NCBI GenBank assembly: GCA_018241505.1
Contig: JAFEDS010000025.1
Span: 62,001 to 126,000 of the forward strand
DNA length: 64,000 nucleotides
Origin: Pseudomonadota bacterium
Lineage (GTDB): Bacteria; Pseudomonadota; Gammaproteobacteria; Steroidobacterales; Steroidobacteraceae
Reading direction: 5' to 3'
The position numbers were made by a program, and so were the translations under genes. The notes under the pieces were generated by a model, which was given only the letters and a program-made list of their open reading frames with translations, ran no database searches and was not told the DNA's origin. Position 1 is the stretch's first letter. Every line of letters begins with the position of its first letter. This document shows positions 1 through 7,568 of the stretch, piece by piece.

Positions 1-1679
1 CCGCGGATGCGCGACTTGCCCGCGTTGTTGGTCGTGAATCCCAGCCCCACGAGCTGGCTCACCTGCATGTCCTTGTACTCGGTGTCGAAAATCGCGCCAT
101 TCAGGCGCACGCGCCGGTGCAGGGCCTCGGTCTTCGCGCCCAGCTCGTAGGTCACGGCCGTCTCGGGTTTGAAGCTGAAGGAGGCTTGGTCGCTGAAGTC
201 GATGATGTCTGTCTGGAAACCACCGCTCTTGAAGCCTTTGCGCACCGTGCCGTAGGTCAGCAGGGCCTCGGCGGGCTTCCAGGTGAGGGTCACATCGCCC
301 GATACCTGTTTGTCGCTGCGGCTGATGCCATTGAACTGGACGAAATCGGATTGGAAGCCCAGCGGCACATTGATCGACTGTGTGAAGTTGGAGTCCTTGC
401 GGTCGATGGTGTAGCGCAGGCCGACCCCGAGCGTCCAGCTCGGTGAGAAGTGGTAGTTCAGGTTGCCGAAGCCCGCATAGGAGCGCGTGCCGACCTTGCC
501 CACATCCAGGATGCCGACATTCTCGGCCGGGTATGGCACAACAGCCGTGTGGCGATTGGCCCTGACGTTCTCATCGAGGTAGTACAGGCCAACCACGTAA
601 TCGTAGGGTCCGCCCTGCTTCGAGGTCAGGCGGAACTCCTGCGAGAACATGGCTGACTTGTCAATGAAATGTGAGTGCGTCAGTGTGATCGGGCCGGCGT
701 CGTCGTCGTTGTCGAGATTGAAGTTGTTGATGCGGTCGGCCGTGATGGAAGTGAACAGCAGTCCGCTCGGCAACGTCCAATTGATGGTGAGGGAGCCGCC
801 GCCGACATCGATCTTTTCGAAGTTGGCGTCGTTCTGGTTCGTCGTAAAGCGATCGGCAAAGTACCAGTTCGGAATGGCGAGGTTGAGCACCGGCTCCAAG
901 GACATTCCGAACGCCGTGCGATGGTCCTGGTGCATGATGTCGCCCGACAGACGCACTTCCAGGTTATCCATCGGTGTCCAGTACAACGCGACCCGTCCGC
1001 CCTGGCGGTTCTCGTTGAGAAGATCGCGACCGTCCGCGATGTTGTGAACGTAACCGTCGTTGCGCTGCTCGAATGCACTGATCTTGCCGGAGAGGACCCC
1101 GGGCACGATCGGTCCGGAAATGCCTGCTTCGACGTCCCTGCGGGCGTAGTTGCCAAAGTTGAGGTCGACGTTGGCGCCGAATTCGTTGCTAGGGCGTTTG
1201 GTGGTGATATTCACGGCCCCTGCTATCGTATTGCGGCCGTAGAGCGAGCCCTGCGGGCCGCGCAGCACTTCCACCTGGTCGATGTCCGCAAGCGAGGCGT
1301 TGAATCCCACGGGCCGGCCGACGAACACACCGTCGACATAAATCCCCAAGCCGCTTTCCTGGCCGGCATTGCGGCTCTGGTCCACGATGCCGCGCAATCC
1401 CCAGGACGACAGGGCGTTGATGCCCACGGGGTCCCAGTCGAAATTGGGCACGTGCTCCACCAACTCGCCCATGTTGCTGGCACCCAACTCCTTGAGCTTG
1501 GAGTCGCTCAAGGTGGTGATGGCAATGGGCACGTCCTGGGCATTCTCAGCGCGTTTACGCGCTGTGACCACGATTTCTTCCAGTCCGCCGCCCTCCGCAT
1601 TTGCCTGGGCGTACGCCCAGTCGGACACGACGGCACCACATGACAATACTATCCCTAGGGTAAGGGAACCCCTGAGCAT
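1..1679 (-). CDS. TonB-dependent receptor (partial, C-terminus off the left edge)
   Basis: Outer-membrane receptor that would import a ligand using energy from TonB. The reading frame opens with ATG at 1679 and stays open to base 1, giving about 559 codons; the end of the barrel lies outside the window. It starts with a hydrophobic signal sequence (MLRGSLTLGIVLS...), then a TonB-box-like stretch (LEEIVVTARKR, about residues 35-45) and plug-domain motifs (NAQDVPIAI, VEVLRGPQGSLYGRN, GAVNITTKRP). Barrel-type alternating strands follow. This is the CirA/sphingomonad type of receptor rather than a classic siderophore receptor. It diverges from the LuxR-type gene at 1774 with 94 bp between them, which suggests shared regulation. 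The ligand cannot be read from sequence; the neighbouring aromatic pathway is only a hint. Confidence 0.9.
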   Translation of the reverse strand, partial: MLRGSLTLGIVLSCGAVVSDWAYAQANAEGGGLEEIVVTARKRAENAQDVPIAITTLSDSKLKELGASNMGELVEHVPNFDWDPVGINALSSWGLRGIVDQSRNAGQESGLGIYVDGVFVGRPVGFNASLADIDQVEVLRGPQGSLYGRNTIAGAVNITTKRPSNEFGANVDLNFGNYARRDVEAGISGPIVPGVLSGKISAFEQRNDGYVHNIADGRDLLNENRQGGRVALYWTPMDNLEVRLSGDIMHQDHRTAFGMSLEPVLNLAIPNWYFADRFTTNQNDANFEKIDVGGGSLTINWTLPSGLLFTSITADRINNFNLDNDDDAGPITLTHSHFIDKSAMFSQEFRLTSKQGGPYDYVVGLYYLDENVRANRHTAVVPYPAENVGILDVGKVGTRSYAGFGNLNYHFSPSWTLGVGLRYTIDRKDSNFTQSINVPLGFQSDFVQFNGISRSDKQVSGDVTLTWKPAEALLTYGTVRKGFKSGGFQTDIIDFSDQASFSFKPETAVTYELGAKTEALHRRVRLNGAIFDTEYKDMQVSQLVGLGFTTNNAGKSRIR

Positions 1680-1773
1680 GACACCCCCCGATCTGACCAA
1701 CAGCGCCACGCTATGCCGACGCAGCGGGATGGGGTATCGTTCAGATGAACGGTGTGAATCAACCGGAGCTGAC

Positions 1774-2718
1774 GTGACCGCCGCCGACCTGAGCGCGCTG
1801 CTGCTCGATCTGTACCGCTATTCGCGCGAGATGACGCTCGCGGACTTTCAGGGACAGGCGCTCGAGCGCTTGCGCCAGAACCTGCATTTCGACTGTGCGT
1901 GGTGGGGTGTTGCCCATTCCAATCACGACATTCACGCCTCCTTTCCCTACAACCTGCCGGACCAGTATCCCAACTTCTACCTCGCGCACGTGAGCGACAC
2001 GGATGCATTGGCCGAAGCCGCGCTGGCGACCCCGGGGCAGACGGTGCAATTTGGACCTGCGGATTTCGCTGCATCGCCCGGCTTGAGCCTGCTGACCGAG
2101 CATTTCGGCATCCAACAGGCGTTGTGTTGCGTTCTGAGCACGCCCACCCTGAATCTGAGCATGTTTATTTCCCTGTACCGGCAGCGCCCCGAACCGCGGT
2201 ATCGCGCCGAGGAACAGCGCTTCTGCGAGTGGGTTGCGCCCCATTTGTGGGCAATCTGGACGGCCAACTGGATTTCCCAGATGGAGCACATCCGGGCCAA
2301 CAACGCCGCCAGCCGTTTCGCGCATGGTATCTGCGACCATCGCGGCATTCTCCACAGCGCGGAGCCGCGCTTCGTGGAGCTCATGCGTACCGAATGGCCG
2401 CAGTGGAGCGGCCCCACTCTGCCGCCGGCTCTGCAGCAAAATCGCTTTCCCGGCGCCGAATATCACGGCCAGGCGATTTCGCTGCGCCTGTTCAACGCCT
2501 GCGGCTTCATGTTGATGGAAGCGCGGCTCAACTCCGTGCTGGACACCCTGTCGCCGCGCGAAAAGATGATTGCGGAAGCCTTTGGCGAGGGTCAATCCTA
2601 CAAGCAGATTGCCGGGCAGTTGGGCTTGTCGCCGGCGACCGTCCGGCACCACCTGCGCAATATCTACACAAAGACCAACGTATCCAACAAGAGCGCGCTG
2701 GCCGGTCTGTTGAAATAG
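1774..2718 (+). CDS. LuxR-family transcriptional regulator
   Basis: DNA-binding regulator of about 314 residues. The last 59 residues form a LuxR/GerE helix-turn-helix (TLSPREKMIAEAFGEG, YKQIAGQLGLSPATVRHHLRNIYTK), with the usual conserved turn and recognition helix. The N-terminal 250 residues show no response-regulator receiver motif and no ATPase motif, so the signal is unknown. I chose the GTG at 1774 because a GGAG at 1765-1768 sits five bases before it; ATGs at 1678 and 1729 are in frame but lack a good ribosome site, and 1678 overlaps the start of the divergent receptor gene. It is convergent with the flavin reductase gene, leaving three bases between them. It most likely controls the adjacent receptor. 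Confidence 0.85.
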   Translation: MTAADLSALLLDLYRYSREMTLADFQGQALERLRQNLHFDCAWWGVAHSNHDIHASFPYNLPDQYPNFYLAHVSDTDALAEAALATPGQTVQFGPADFAASPGLSLLTEHFGIQQALCCVLSTPTLNLSMFISLYRQRPEPRYRAEEQRFCEWVAPHLWAIWTANWISQMEHIRANNAASRFAHGICDHRGILHSAEPRFVELMRTEWPQWSGPTLPPALQQNRFPGAEYHGQAISLRLFNACGFMLMEARLNSVLDTLSPREKMIAEAFGEGQSYKQIAGQLGLSPATVRHHLRNIYTKTNVSNKSALAGLLK

Positions 2719-2721
2719 CGG

Positions 2722-3282
2722 CTAGCCGTAGTAGATGTGCGCCGGCTCGTCCTGCACATCGCTGAGATCCGGGGCCGGCGTGCTGTCACCCGGGTGCACG
2801 TGGCGATATCGCCCTGACAAAAACAATAACGGTTGATGCGGCTGGATTCCCGTATGCAGTTGCATCACCTGCCCCAGTACCATCCAATGGTCGCCGACTT
2901 CTGTAATCTTCCACGGCACACACTCTATTGAAGCGAGGCTGCCCTCCAGGCGCGGCGCATGCTGGGCGGGCACCAGCCGAAACGGCGGCGGCTGCGGTTC
3001 CTTCCAGCCGCCCGCGAAGAATGTGGACAATGCCTGTTGATCGTGCCGCAGGATGTTGATGGTGAAGGCCGACAGTTGGTGCAGGTGACGGGCCAGGTTG
3101 GAACGCTTGCTTGGACAGAACATGACCAGCATGGGATCGAGCGAGACCGACGACACCGCATTGGCCGTCATGGCGAGAACCTCCTGGTCCGCGCGCGCGA
3201 CGATGACGGCCACCCCGGTCGCAAACAATCCGATGGTGTTGCGGAATTGACGTGCGTCCGGTGTGGCCACGGCGTCACTCAC
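2722..3282 (-). CDS. hpaC: Flavin reductase, small component of 4-hydroxyphenylacetate 3-monooxygenase
   Basis: NAD(P)H:flavin oxidoreductase of 186 residues that supplies reduced flavin to the hydroxylase encoded just upstream. It has the flavin-reductase-like split-barrel pattern: RQFRNTIGLFATGVAVIVA at the start, MTANAVSSVSLDPMLVMFC (flavin-binding region) near residues 37-55, and INILRHDQQALSTFFAGG after it. The start is GTG at 3282, overlapping the hydroxylase stop by four bases (GTGA), so the two are translationally coupled. The family also includes HpaC, NtaB and related reductases; the assignment as hpaC rests mainly on this coupling. A histidine-rich C-terminal tail is slightly longer than in E. 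coli HpaC. Confidence 0.85.
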   Translation of the reverse strand: MSDAVATPDARQFRNTIGLFATGVAVIVARADQEVLAMTANAVSSVSLDPMLVMFCPSKRSNLARHLHQLSAFTINILRHDQQALSTFFAGGWKEPQPPPFRLVPAQHAPRLEGSLASIECVPWKITEVGDHWMVLGQVMQLHTGIQPHQPLLFLSGRYRHVHPGDSTPAPDLSDVQDEPAHIYYG

Positions 3283-4748
3283 TGGAATGCTTCGTCCCTG
3301 GCTTCCTTGACGAACGCGCGGACCTGGTCGGCATACTGTTGGATCTGGCTCGAATGGCCGGTCACCAGCGCACCCGCCATGCGCACCGGGTCACCGAAGA
3401 AGAAGCGCTCATACAATACCTGTCGGCCGGCGAACGCGGAAATGGACGCATCCCAGGCCAGTCTGAACAACGGAATGCGGTCGAACGCCTCGGCGCGCGC
3501 GGCCTGGTAGTACTTGCGGATGTCCTCGACCAGGGGCCCTTTCAGATCCGCCTCGGTGGGCATTGCAACGAGCCCGCTGGCGCCAATCTGTTGAATGATC
3601 TCCACCATGCGCGGGTAGAGTCTCGGGAACAGGTTGCGCGCCGCGTCCAACGGGTTCCATGCCGGACGCATGACGCCCCACTCGTCGAGCTCGGCGTCGG
3701 CCTCGGCCGCGCGCAAGAATGCCTTCATGGTTTCCAGGTTCACCCAAATCTCGGCCAGCTTCTCATGAATGTGCTGGAACACTTCCGCGCCGATGGCATT
3801 CACCATCAGGTGAGCGAGGCCCAGCATGAACTCGCACTTGGCGATGTTCTTCACCACGACCTGGTGGGTCATGTGCACAACGGCGCCGGTACGGGCATAC
3901 GCGTCGTTACACCGCTTGATGTCACGATAGAGTACAACCTTCTCCCACGGAACAAACACATCGTCGAAGATGACGACCGCGTCCATTTCCTCGAAGCGCG
4001 ACCCCAGTGGGTGATCGAAATGGGAGCGGCCGTAGTCGACGCTCTCGCGGCAAATGAAGCGCAGGCCTTCGGTATCATTCGGAATCGAGAACCCGAACGC
4101 GTACGGCGCGTCGTCTTCGGGATTTTTCAGCAGCGTTGACGGAAATACCATGATCTCATCGGAGATGGGCAGCGTGGCCAACATCCGGCAGCCGCGGATC
4201 ACAATACCGGCATCGGTCTCTTCCTTCACGCGCGCGGCGAGGAAGGGGTCCGCCTGTTTTGCGGAATTCACAGCGCGATTCGCCTGCGGGGGAATCAACG
4301 TGTGTGTCAGGCAGAGATCGTTCTCGCGCAGATACTCGTAGTAGCGGACCGCGTTGTCGCCAAATCGGGGGTCCGCCTCGGCCAGGAAGGGAGCGCCGGC
4401 GGCATAGCCGGTCATGGCACGGTTGATGTAGTCAGGCACGCGACCCATCATGCCGTGAGTGTAATCCTCCCAAACTTTCATCGCCTTGCTGATGCTGACC
4501 AGCTCATCACGGGTCTTCGGCATCATGAACGAACGGGCCACTTTGCGACCGCTGCTGGGCGAGTCATACAGACTGACCGCCGGGTTCTGCCACTGCAGGT
4601 CATACAGCTTCGCGAGAGTTTGCACGCCGCCCCGCAATGCGGGATGGGTCGTCACGTCTTTGATCAGCTCACCGCGATACCAGATGGCCGGCGGCCGCTC
4701 CCGCAGCCGTTGCAGAACCTGTTCGCCCCGTCGTGCCCCGTTTGCCAT
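3279..4748 (-). CDS. hpaB: 4-hydroxyphenylacetate 3-monooxygenase, oxygenase component
   Basis: FADH2-dependent hydroxylase that would convert 4-hydroxyphenylacetate to 3,4-dihydroxyphenylacetate (homoprotocatechuate), the entry step to the pathway encoded at 6-12 kb. The 489-residue protein is of HpaB/PvcC family length and carries family motifs: YRGELIKDVTTHPA near the N-terminus, THTLIPPQANRA mid-protein, FDDVFVPWEKVVLYRD, and a GRQVLYERFFFGDP near the C-terminus. I chose ATG 4748 because GAGGGG lies six bases upstream; an ATG at 4754 abuts that site. It is followed by the coupled flavin reductase gene and is divergent from the IclR regulator at 4840. Related members act on phenol or chlorophenols, but the flanking hpa genes favour 4-hydroxyphenylacetate. 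Confidence 0.9.
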   Translation of the reverse strand: MANGARRGEQVLQRLRERPPAIWYRGELIKDVTTHPALRGGVQTLAKLYDLQWQNPAVSLYDSPSSGRKVARSFMMPKTRDELVSISKAMKVWEDYTHGMMGRVPDYINRAMTGYAAGAPFLAEADPRFGDNAVRYYEYLRENDLCLTHTLIPPQANRAVNSAKQADPFLAARVKEETDAGIVIRGCRMLATLPISDEIMVFPSTLLKNPEDDAPYAFGFSIPNDTEGLRFICRESVDYGRSHFDHPLGSRFEEMDAVVIFDDVFVPWEKVVLYRDIKRCNDAYARTGAVVHMTHQVVVKNIAKCEFMLGLAHLMVNAIGAEVFQHIHEKLAEIWVNLETMKAFLRAAEADAELDEWGVMRPAWNPLDAARNLFPRLYPRMVEIIQQIGASGLVAMPTEADLKGPLVEDIRKYYQAARAEAFDRIPLFRLAWDASISAFAGRQVLYERFFFGDPVRMAGALVTGHSSQIQQYADQVRAFVKEARDEAFQ

Positions 4749-4771
4749 CCGCATCCCCTCACATTGCTGTA

Positions 4772-4805
4772 TTACGAAGTATGCAATTGATTTACTATAT
4801 CGTAA
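4772..4805. promoter_or_regulatory. Candidate IclR operator between hpaB and the iclR gene
   Basis: The 91-bp divergent intergenic region is AT-rich and contains an inverted repeat with TTACGA at 4772-4777 and TCGTAA at 4800-4805, and AGTA/TACT just inside it. Placement between a catabolic gene and its IclR-type neighbour fits an operator, but I see no second copy to confirm it. Confidence 0.35.
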
Positions 4806-4839
4806 GTTCAAGCTCGCACCGGCGTCAATGGAGGCGCGC

Positions 4840-5622
4840 ATGAGCGCACGCAAAGCCAAGTCCCAACAGGGTATTTCGTCTATTGAAGTGGGCGCGCGCC
4901 TGCTGCAGGCCCTCACGGCCGCGGCCCGGCCGCAGATGCTGCGCGACCTGGCGGCTGCCGCGCAGATGCCGGCAGCGAAGGCGCACCGTTACCTCGTGAG
5001 CTTCATGCGCATGGGGCTGGTTGAGCAGCAGCACGAAACGGGCCTCTACGATCTTGGCCACTTTGCGCTGGATCTGGGTTTGAGTGCGATTGCACGCCTC
5101 GAACCCGTGAGCCTGGCAGCGCCGGCGTTGGCGGAATTGCGCGAGGAAATCGGTCAAACAGTTGCGTTGGCGGTATGGGCCAATCACGGCGCCACCATTG
5201 TGAGGTGGCTGGGTGCCGATACGCCGGTCTCCGCCAGTCTGAGGGTCGGCGCCGTGATGCCACTGACTCGATCGGCCACGGGACAGGTGTTTCTCAGCTT
5301 CCTGCCCAATGACACAACAGCCTCTTTTGTGAAGAAGGAGCTGGCGGATCAATCGCGACTCGGATTGTCACCGCACACGCGTGAGGAAGTGGACCAGATC
5401 ATTGCGCAGACCCGCCGTCGTGGATTTGCGCGAACGAGCGATTTTATACCGGGGATTGCCGGGGTCGCCGCCCCGGTGTTTGATCAATCGGGGGCGTTGA
5501 CGTTGGGGTTGGTGGCACTGGGGTACAGCAAGCCATTTGATGCTTCGATGGACGCGATTGCCGGCGCCACCGTGCGCAAGGCACAGCAGCTATCGCGGCG
5601 GTTGGGGGCGCCCAAGGGGTAG
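4840..5622 (+). CDS. IclR-family transcriptional regulator
   Basis: Regulator of 260 residues. Residues about 15-80 form the winged helix-turn-helix (SSIEVGARLLQALTAAARP, LRDLAAAAQMPAAKAHRYLVSFMRMGLV), and residues 90-255 match the IclR effector-binding domain (LAVWANHGATIVRWLGAD, PLTRSATGQVFLSF, FIPGIAGVAAPVFDQSG). The start at 4840 is set by GGAGG at 4830-4834. It is divergent from hpaB, so it probably activates or represses the hydroxylase genes in response to an aromatic acid. Its end overlaps the end of the convergent hpaR gene by 33 bp. Two regulators of different families therefore flank the two halves of this pathway. Confidence 0.9.
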   Translation: MSARKAKSQQGISSIEVGARLLQALTAAARPQMLRDLAAAAQMPAAKAHRYLVSFMRMGLVEQQHETGLYDLGHFALDLGLSAIARLEPVSLAAPALAELREEIGQTVALAVWANHGATIVRWLGADTPVSASLRVGAVMPLTRSATGQVFLSFLPNDTTASFVKKELADQSRLGLSPHTREEVDQIIAQTRRRGFARTSDFIPGIAGVAAPVFDQSGALTLGLVALGYSKPFDASMDAIAGATVRKAQQLSRRLGAPKG

Positions 5623-6060
5623 CTCCGGCAACTGCTCGAGCACATGATCGAGCACCACGTGGAAGTGTGCGCTGAACTGGGCGCCCAGCTTTTCCTCTAT
5701 GCGCCGATAAGTTGCGTCGATGTCCGGTGCCATGCTGGCCGCCAGCTCACGGGCCTTGGGTGTCACCGACACCAGCACTCTGCGCTGATCATGCTCAACG
5801 CGCCGCCGCGTGATATACCCCGCCTGCTCCATCCGCTCGAGGACACCCGCCATGCTCGGGCTCGAGATTGCGCACAATTCACCTATCTGCCGCGGCTCCA
5901 GGGCGGGCACGTCCAGCAGCACGCGCACAATGCGCCACTGCTGTTCCGTGATCCCGTGGGCGTTCAGAATCGGACGAAAGTACGAGATCACGCGCTCCCG
6001 TGCCTGCATCAGCAGCAGGGGCAGATTGCGATGCTGCAGCTTGCGGGATTTGAGCGCCAT
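5590..6060 (-). CDS. hpaR: MarR-family repressor of homoprotocatechuate degradation
   Basis: MarR-type winged-helix regulator of 156 residues. The segment LLLMQARERVISYFRPILNAHG followed by TEQQWRIVRVLLDVP matches the HpaR subfamily closely, and the wing region (MEQAGYITRRRVEHDQRRVLVSVT) is canonical. In E. coli, HpaR represses the divergent meta-cleavage operon and is released by pathway aromatics; the same divergent layout is seen here. The start is uncertain: ATG 6060, ATG 6069 and GTG 6075 are all in frame. I prefer 6060 because the perfect minus-35 box of the divergent operon (6063-6068) would otherwise lie in coding sequence. The 3' end overlaps the IclR gene. Confidence 0.88.
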   Translation of the reverse strand: MALKSRKLQHRNLPLLLMQARERVISYFRPILNAHGITEQQWRIVRVLLDVPALEPRQIGELCAISSPSMAGVLERMEQAGYITRRRVEHDQRRVLVSVTPKARELAASMAPDIDATYRRIEEKLGAQFSAHFHVVLDHVLEQLPELPLGRPQPPR

Positions 6061-6062
6061 GG

Positions 6063-6091
6063 TTGACATACTCACATATTAGTAATCAAAT
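6063..6091 (+). promoter_or_regulatory. Candidate sigma70 promoter of the hpaG-hpaI operon
   Basis: A perfect TTGACA minus-35 box at 6063-6068 is followed, after 17 bp, by TCAAAT at 6086-6091, which matches four of six minus-10 positions. The predicted start of transcription is near 6098, about 30 bases before hpaG1. The minus-10 box lies inside the palindrome annotated at 6078-6098. Confidence 0.55.
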
Positions 6092-6098
6092 TGCTAAT
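6078..6098. promoter_or_regulatory. Candidate HpaR operator
   Basis: A 21-bp imperfect palindrome runs from ATTAG (6078-6082) to CTAAT (6094-6098); 16 of the 20 paired positions are complementary. A further ATTAG half-site follows at 6101-6105. It covers the minus-10 region of the operon promoter, as expected for a MarR-type repressor that blocks RNA polymerase. Confidence 0.6.
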
Positions 6099-6127
6099 GT
6101 ATTAGTGAATTCACCCTGGGGCGACCC

Positions 6128-6805
6128 ATGTCGAATGTTCCTGTGGAAGTGGCACCCTACCGGCTTTCCGGCCGCGTTTACGGGACGCTAGTGAATCACC
6201 GCAGCGCGTTGCAGCTCATCGGAGAGGCAGTCAGCGCAGCCCCGTACAAGGCCGCGCCCCAGGCGCCCGTCCTTTACATCAAACCGCGCAACACGCTGGC
6301 TGGCCCGGATGCTGTCGTGGTGGTGCCGCGCGACGCCGACGAGCTGGAAGTGGGAGCGTGCCTCGGTGTTGTGATTGGCCGGACGGCATGCGCTGTACCC
6401 GAACGCTCGGCGTTGGATTTCGTAGCCGGCTATCTGATCGTGAACGATGTCAGCGTGCCTCATACCGTGTACTACCGCCCTTCCATTCGCTTCAAAGCCC
6501 GGGACGGCTTCTGTCCAATGGGCCCCCGAGTAGTCGCGCGCTCTGCCGTACCCAACCCGGACAACTTGCGGATCAATGTGTCAGTCGACGGACAGCAGCG
6601 CCAATCTGCCAGCACTGCCGAGCTGGTCCGACCGGTTGCGCGTTTGTTGGCGGACGTCACCGACTTCATGACACTGTCGCCGGGGGATGTACTTGCGGTT
6701 GGAGCCGCGGCGCCGGCTCCGCGGGTTCGAGCCGGGCAGCGTGTAGCAATTGAGATTGACGGAATCGGGCGGCTGGTAACTTCGTTTGTCGGGGAGGCGT
6801 CATGA
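6128..6805 (+). CDS. hpaG1: HpaG N-terminal-type protein (homoprotocatechuate isomerase/decarboxylase half)
   Basis: Fumarylacetoacetase-fold protein of 225 residues matching the N-terminal half of bifunctional E. coli HpaG (VYGTLVNHRSALQ, IKPRNTLAGP, IVNDVSVPHTVYYRP, RDGFCPMGPRV). Fused HpaG decarboxylates 5-oxopent-3-ene-1,2,5-tricarboxylate and isomerises the product; here the halves are two genes. The ExE metal-ligand pair present in the partner (YECELAVVIG) is replaced by GAC in this protein (VGACLGVVIG), while the later NDVS aspartate remains. A GGGG at 6118-6121 precedes the ATG. It is the first gene of the operon and overlaps hpaG2 by four bases. Confidence 0.85.
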   Translation: MSNVPVEVAPYRLSGRVYGTLVNHRSALQLIGEAVSAAPYKAAPQAPVLYIKPRNTLAGPDAVVVVPRDADELEVGACLGVVIGRTACAVPERSALDFVAGYLIVNDVSVPHTVYYRPSIRFKARDGFCPMGPRVVARSAVPNPDNLRINVSVDGQQRQSASTAELVRPVARLLADVTDFMTLSPGDVLAVGAAAPAPRVRAGQRVAIEIDGIGRLVTSFVGEAS

Positions 6806-7566
6806 AGCAAGCCCGTGTTGCTTTTGCCGGCGCCATCCACACGGCCGAACCGGACGGACGCGATGGGCTGCGGCTCGCCGATGGCCGGCACGTGTCCGAG
6901 GAACAGGTTGTCTGGCTGTGCCCCTTCGAGCCGGGAACCCTGATCGCCCTGGGGCTCAACTACGCCGATCACGCGAAGGAGCTTTCCTTCGGCAAACAGG
7001 AAGAGCCGCTCGTCTTCTTGAAAGGCCCTGGCAGCGTGATCGGACACCGCGGCGTCACACGTCGCCCTGCCGGTGTGAAGTTCATGCACTACGAGTGTGA
7101 GCTGGCGGTCGTGATCGGGCGAACGGCCCGCAACGTGAGCCGCGATGACGCCCTCGCCCACGTGGCTGGGTATTGCATAGCCAACGACTATGCGATTCGC
7201 GACTACCTGGAAAACTGGTACCGCCCGAACCTGCGCGTGAAAAATCGCGATGGCGGTACGGTGCTCGGTCCCTGGCTGGTGGATGCGGCGGACGTACCCG
7301 ACCCGGGTAATCTGGAGCTGCATACGTACGTCAACGGTAAGTTGGTACAGCATGGCAACACTCGCGATCTGGTCACCGACGTACCCGGGCTCATTCACTA
7401 CCTGAGCTCATTCATGACACTCTCTGCCGGCGACGTCATTCTCACCGGCACGCCCGAAGGGATTGTCAACGTCAATGAGGGCGACGAGGTCATTTGCGAA
7501 ATCGAGGGCCTGGGGCGGCTGCAGAACACCCTGGTGCCCGATGCCGTGTTTGGAAGAGGAAGCTGA
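6802..7566 (+). CDS. hpaG2: HpaG C-terminal-type protein (5-oxopent-3-ene-1,2,5-tricarboxylate decarboxylase / HHDD isomerase)
   Basis: Fumarylacetoacetase-fold enzyme of 254 residues corresponding to the C-terminal, metal-binding half of HpaG. Seen motifs are ALGLNYADHAKEL, PLVFLKGPGSVIG, the metal ligands in HYECELAVVIG, ANDYAIRDYLENWYRPN with the third acidic ligand, and FMTLSAGDVILTGTPEGI. It would decarboxylate 5-oxopent-3-ene-1,2,5-tricarboxylate and isomerise 2-hydroxyhepta-2,4-dienedioate in the cytoplasm. It overlaps hpaG1 through ATGA at 6802-6805, which should keep the two halves at equal amounts. The N-terminal 40 residues form a small extra lead-in not needed for the fold. Confidence 0.88.
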   Translation: MKQARVAFAGAIHTAEPDGRDGLRLADGRHVSEEQVVWLCPFEPGTLIALGLNYADHAKELSFGKQEEPLVFLKGPGSVIGHRGVTRRPAGVKFMHYECELAVVIGRTARNVSRDDALAHVAGYCIANDYAIRDYLENWYRPNLRVKNRDGGTVLGPWLVDAADVPDPGNLELHTYVNGKLVQHGNTRDLVTDVPGLIHYLSSFMTLSAGDVILTGTPEGIVNVNEGDEVICEIEGLGRLQNTLVPDAVFGRGS

Positions 7567-7568
7567 CA

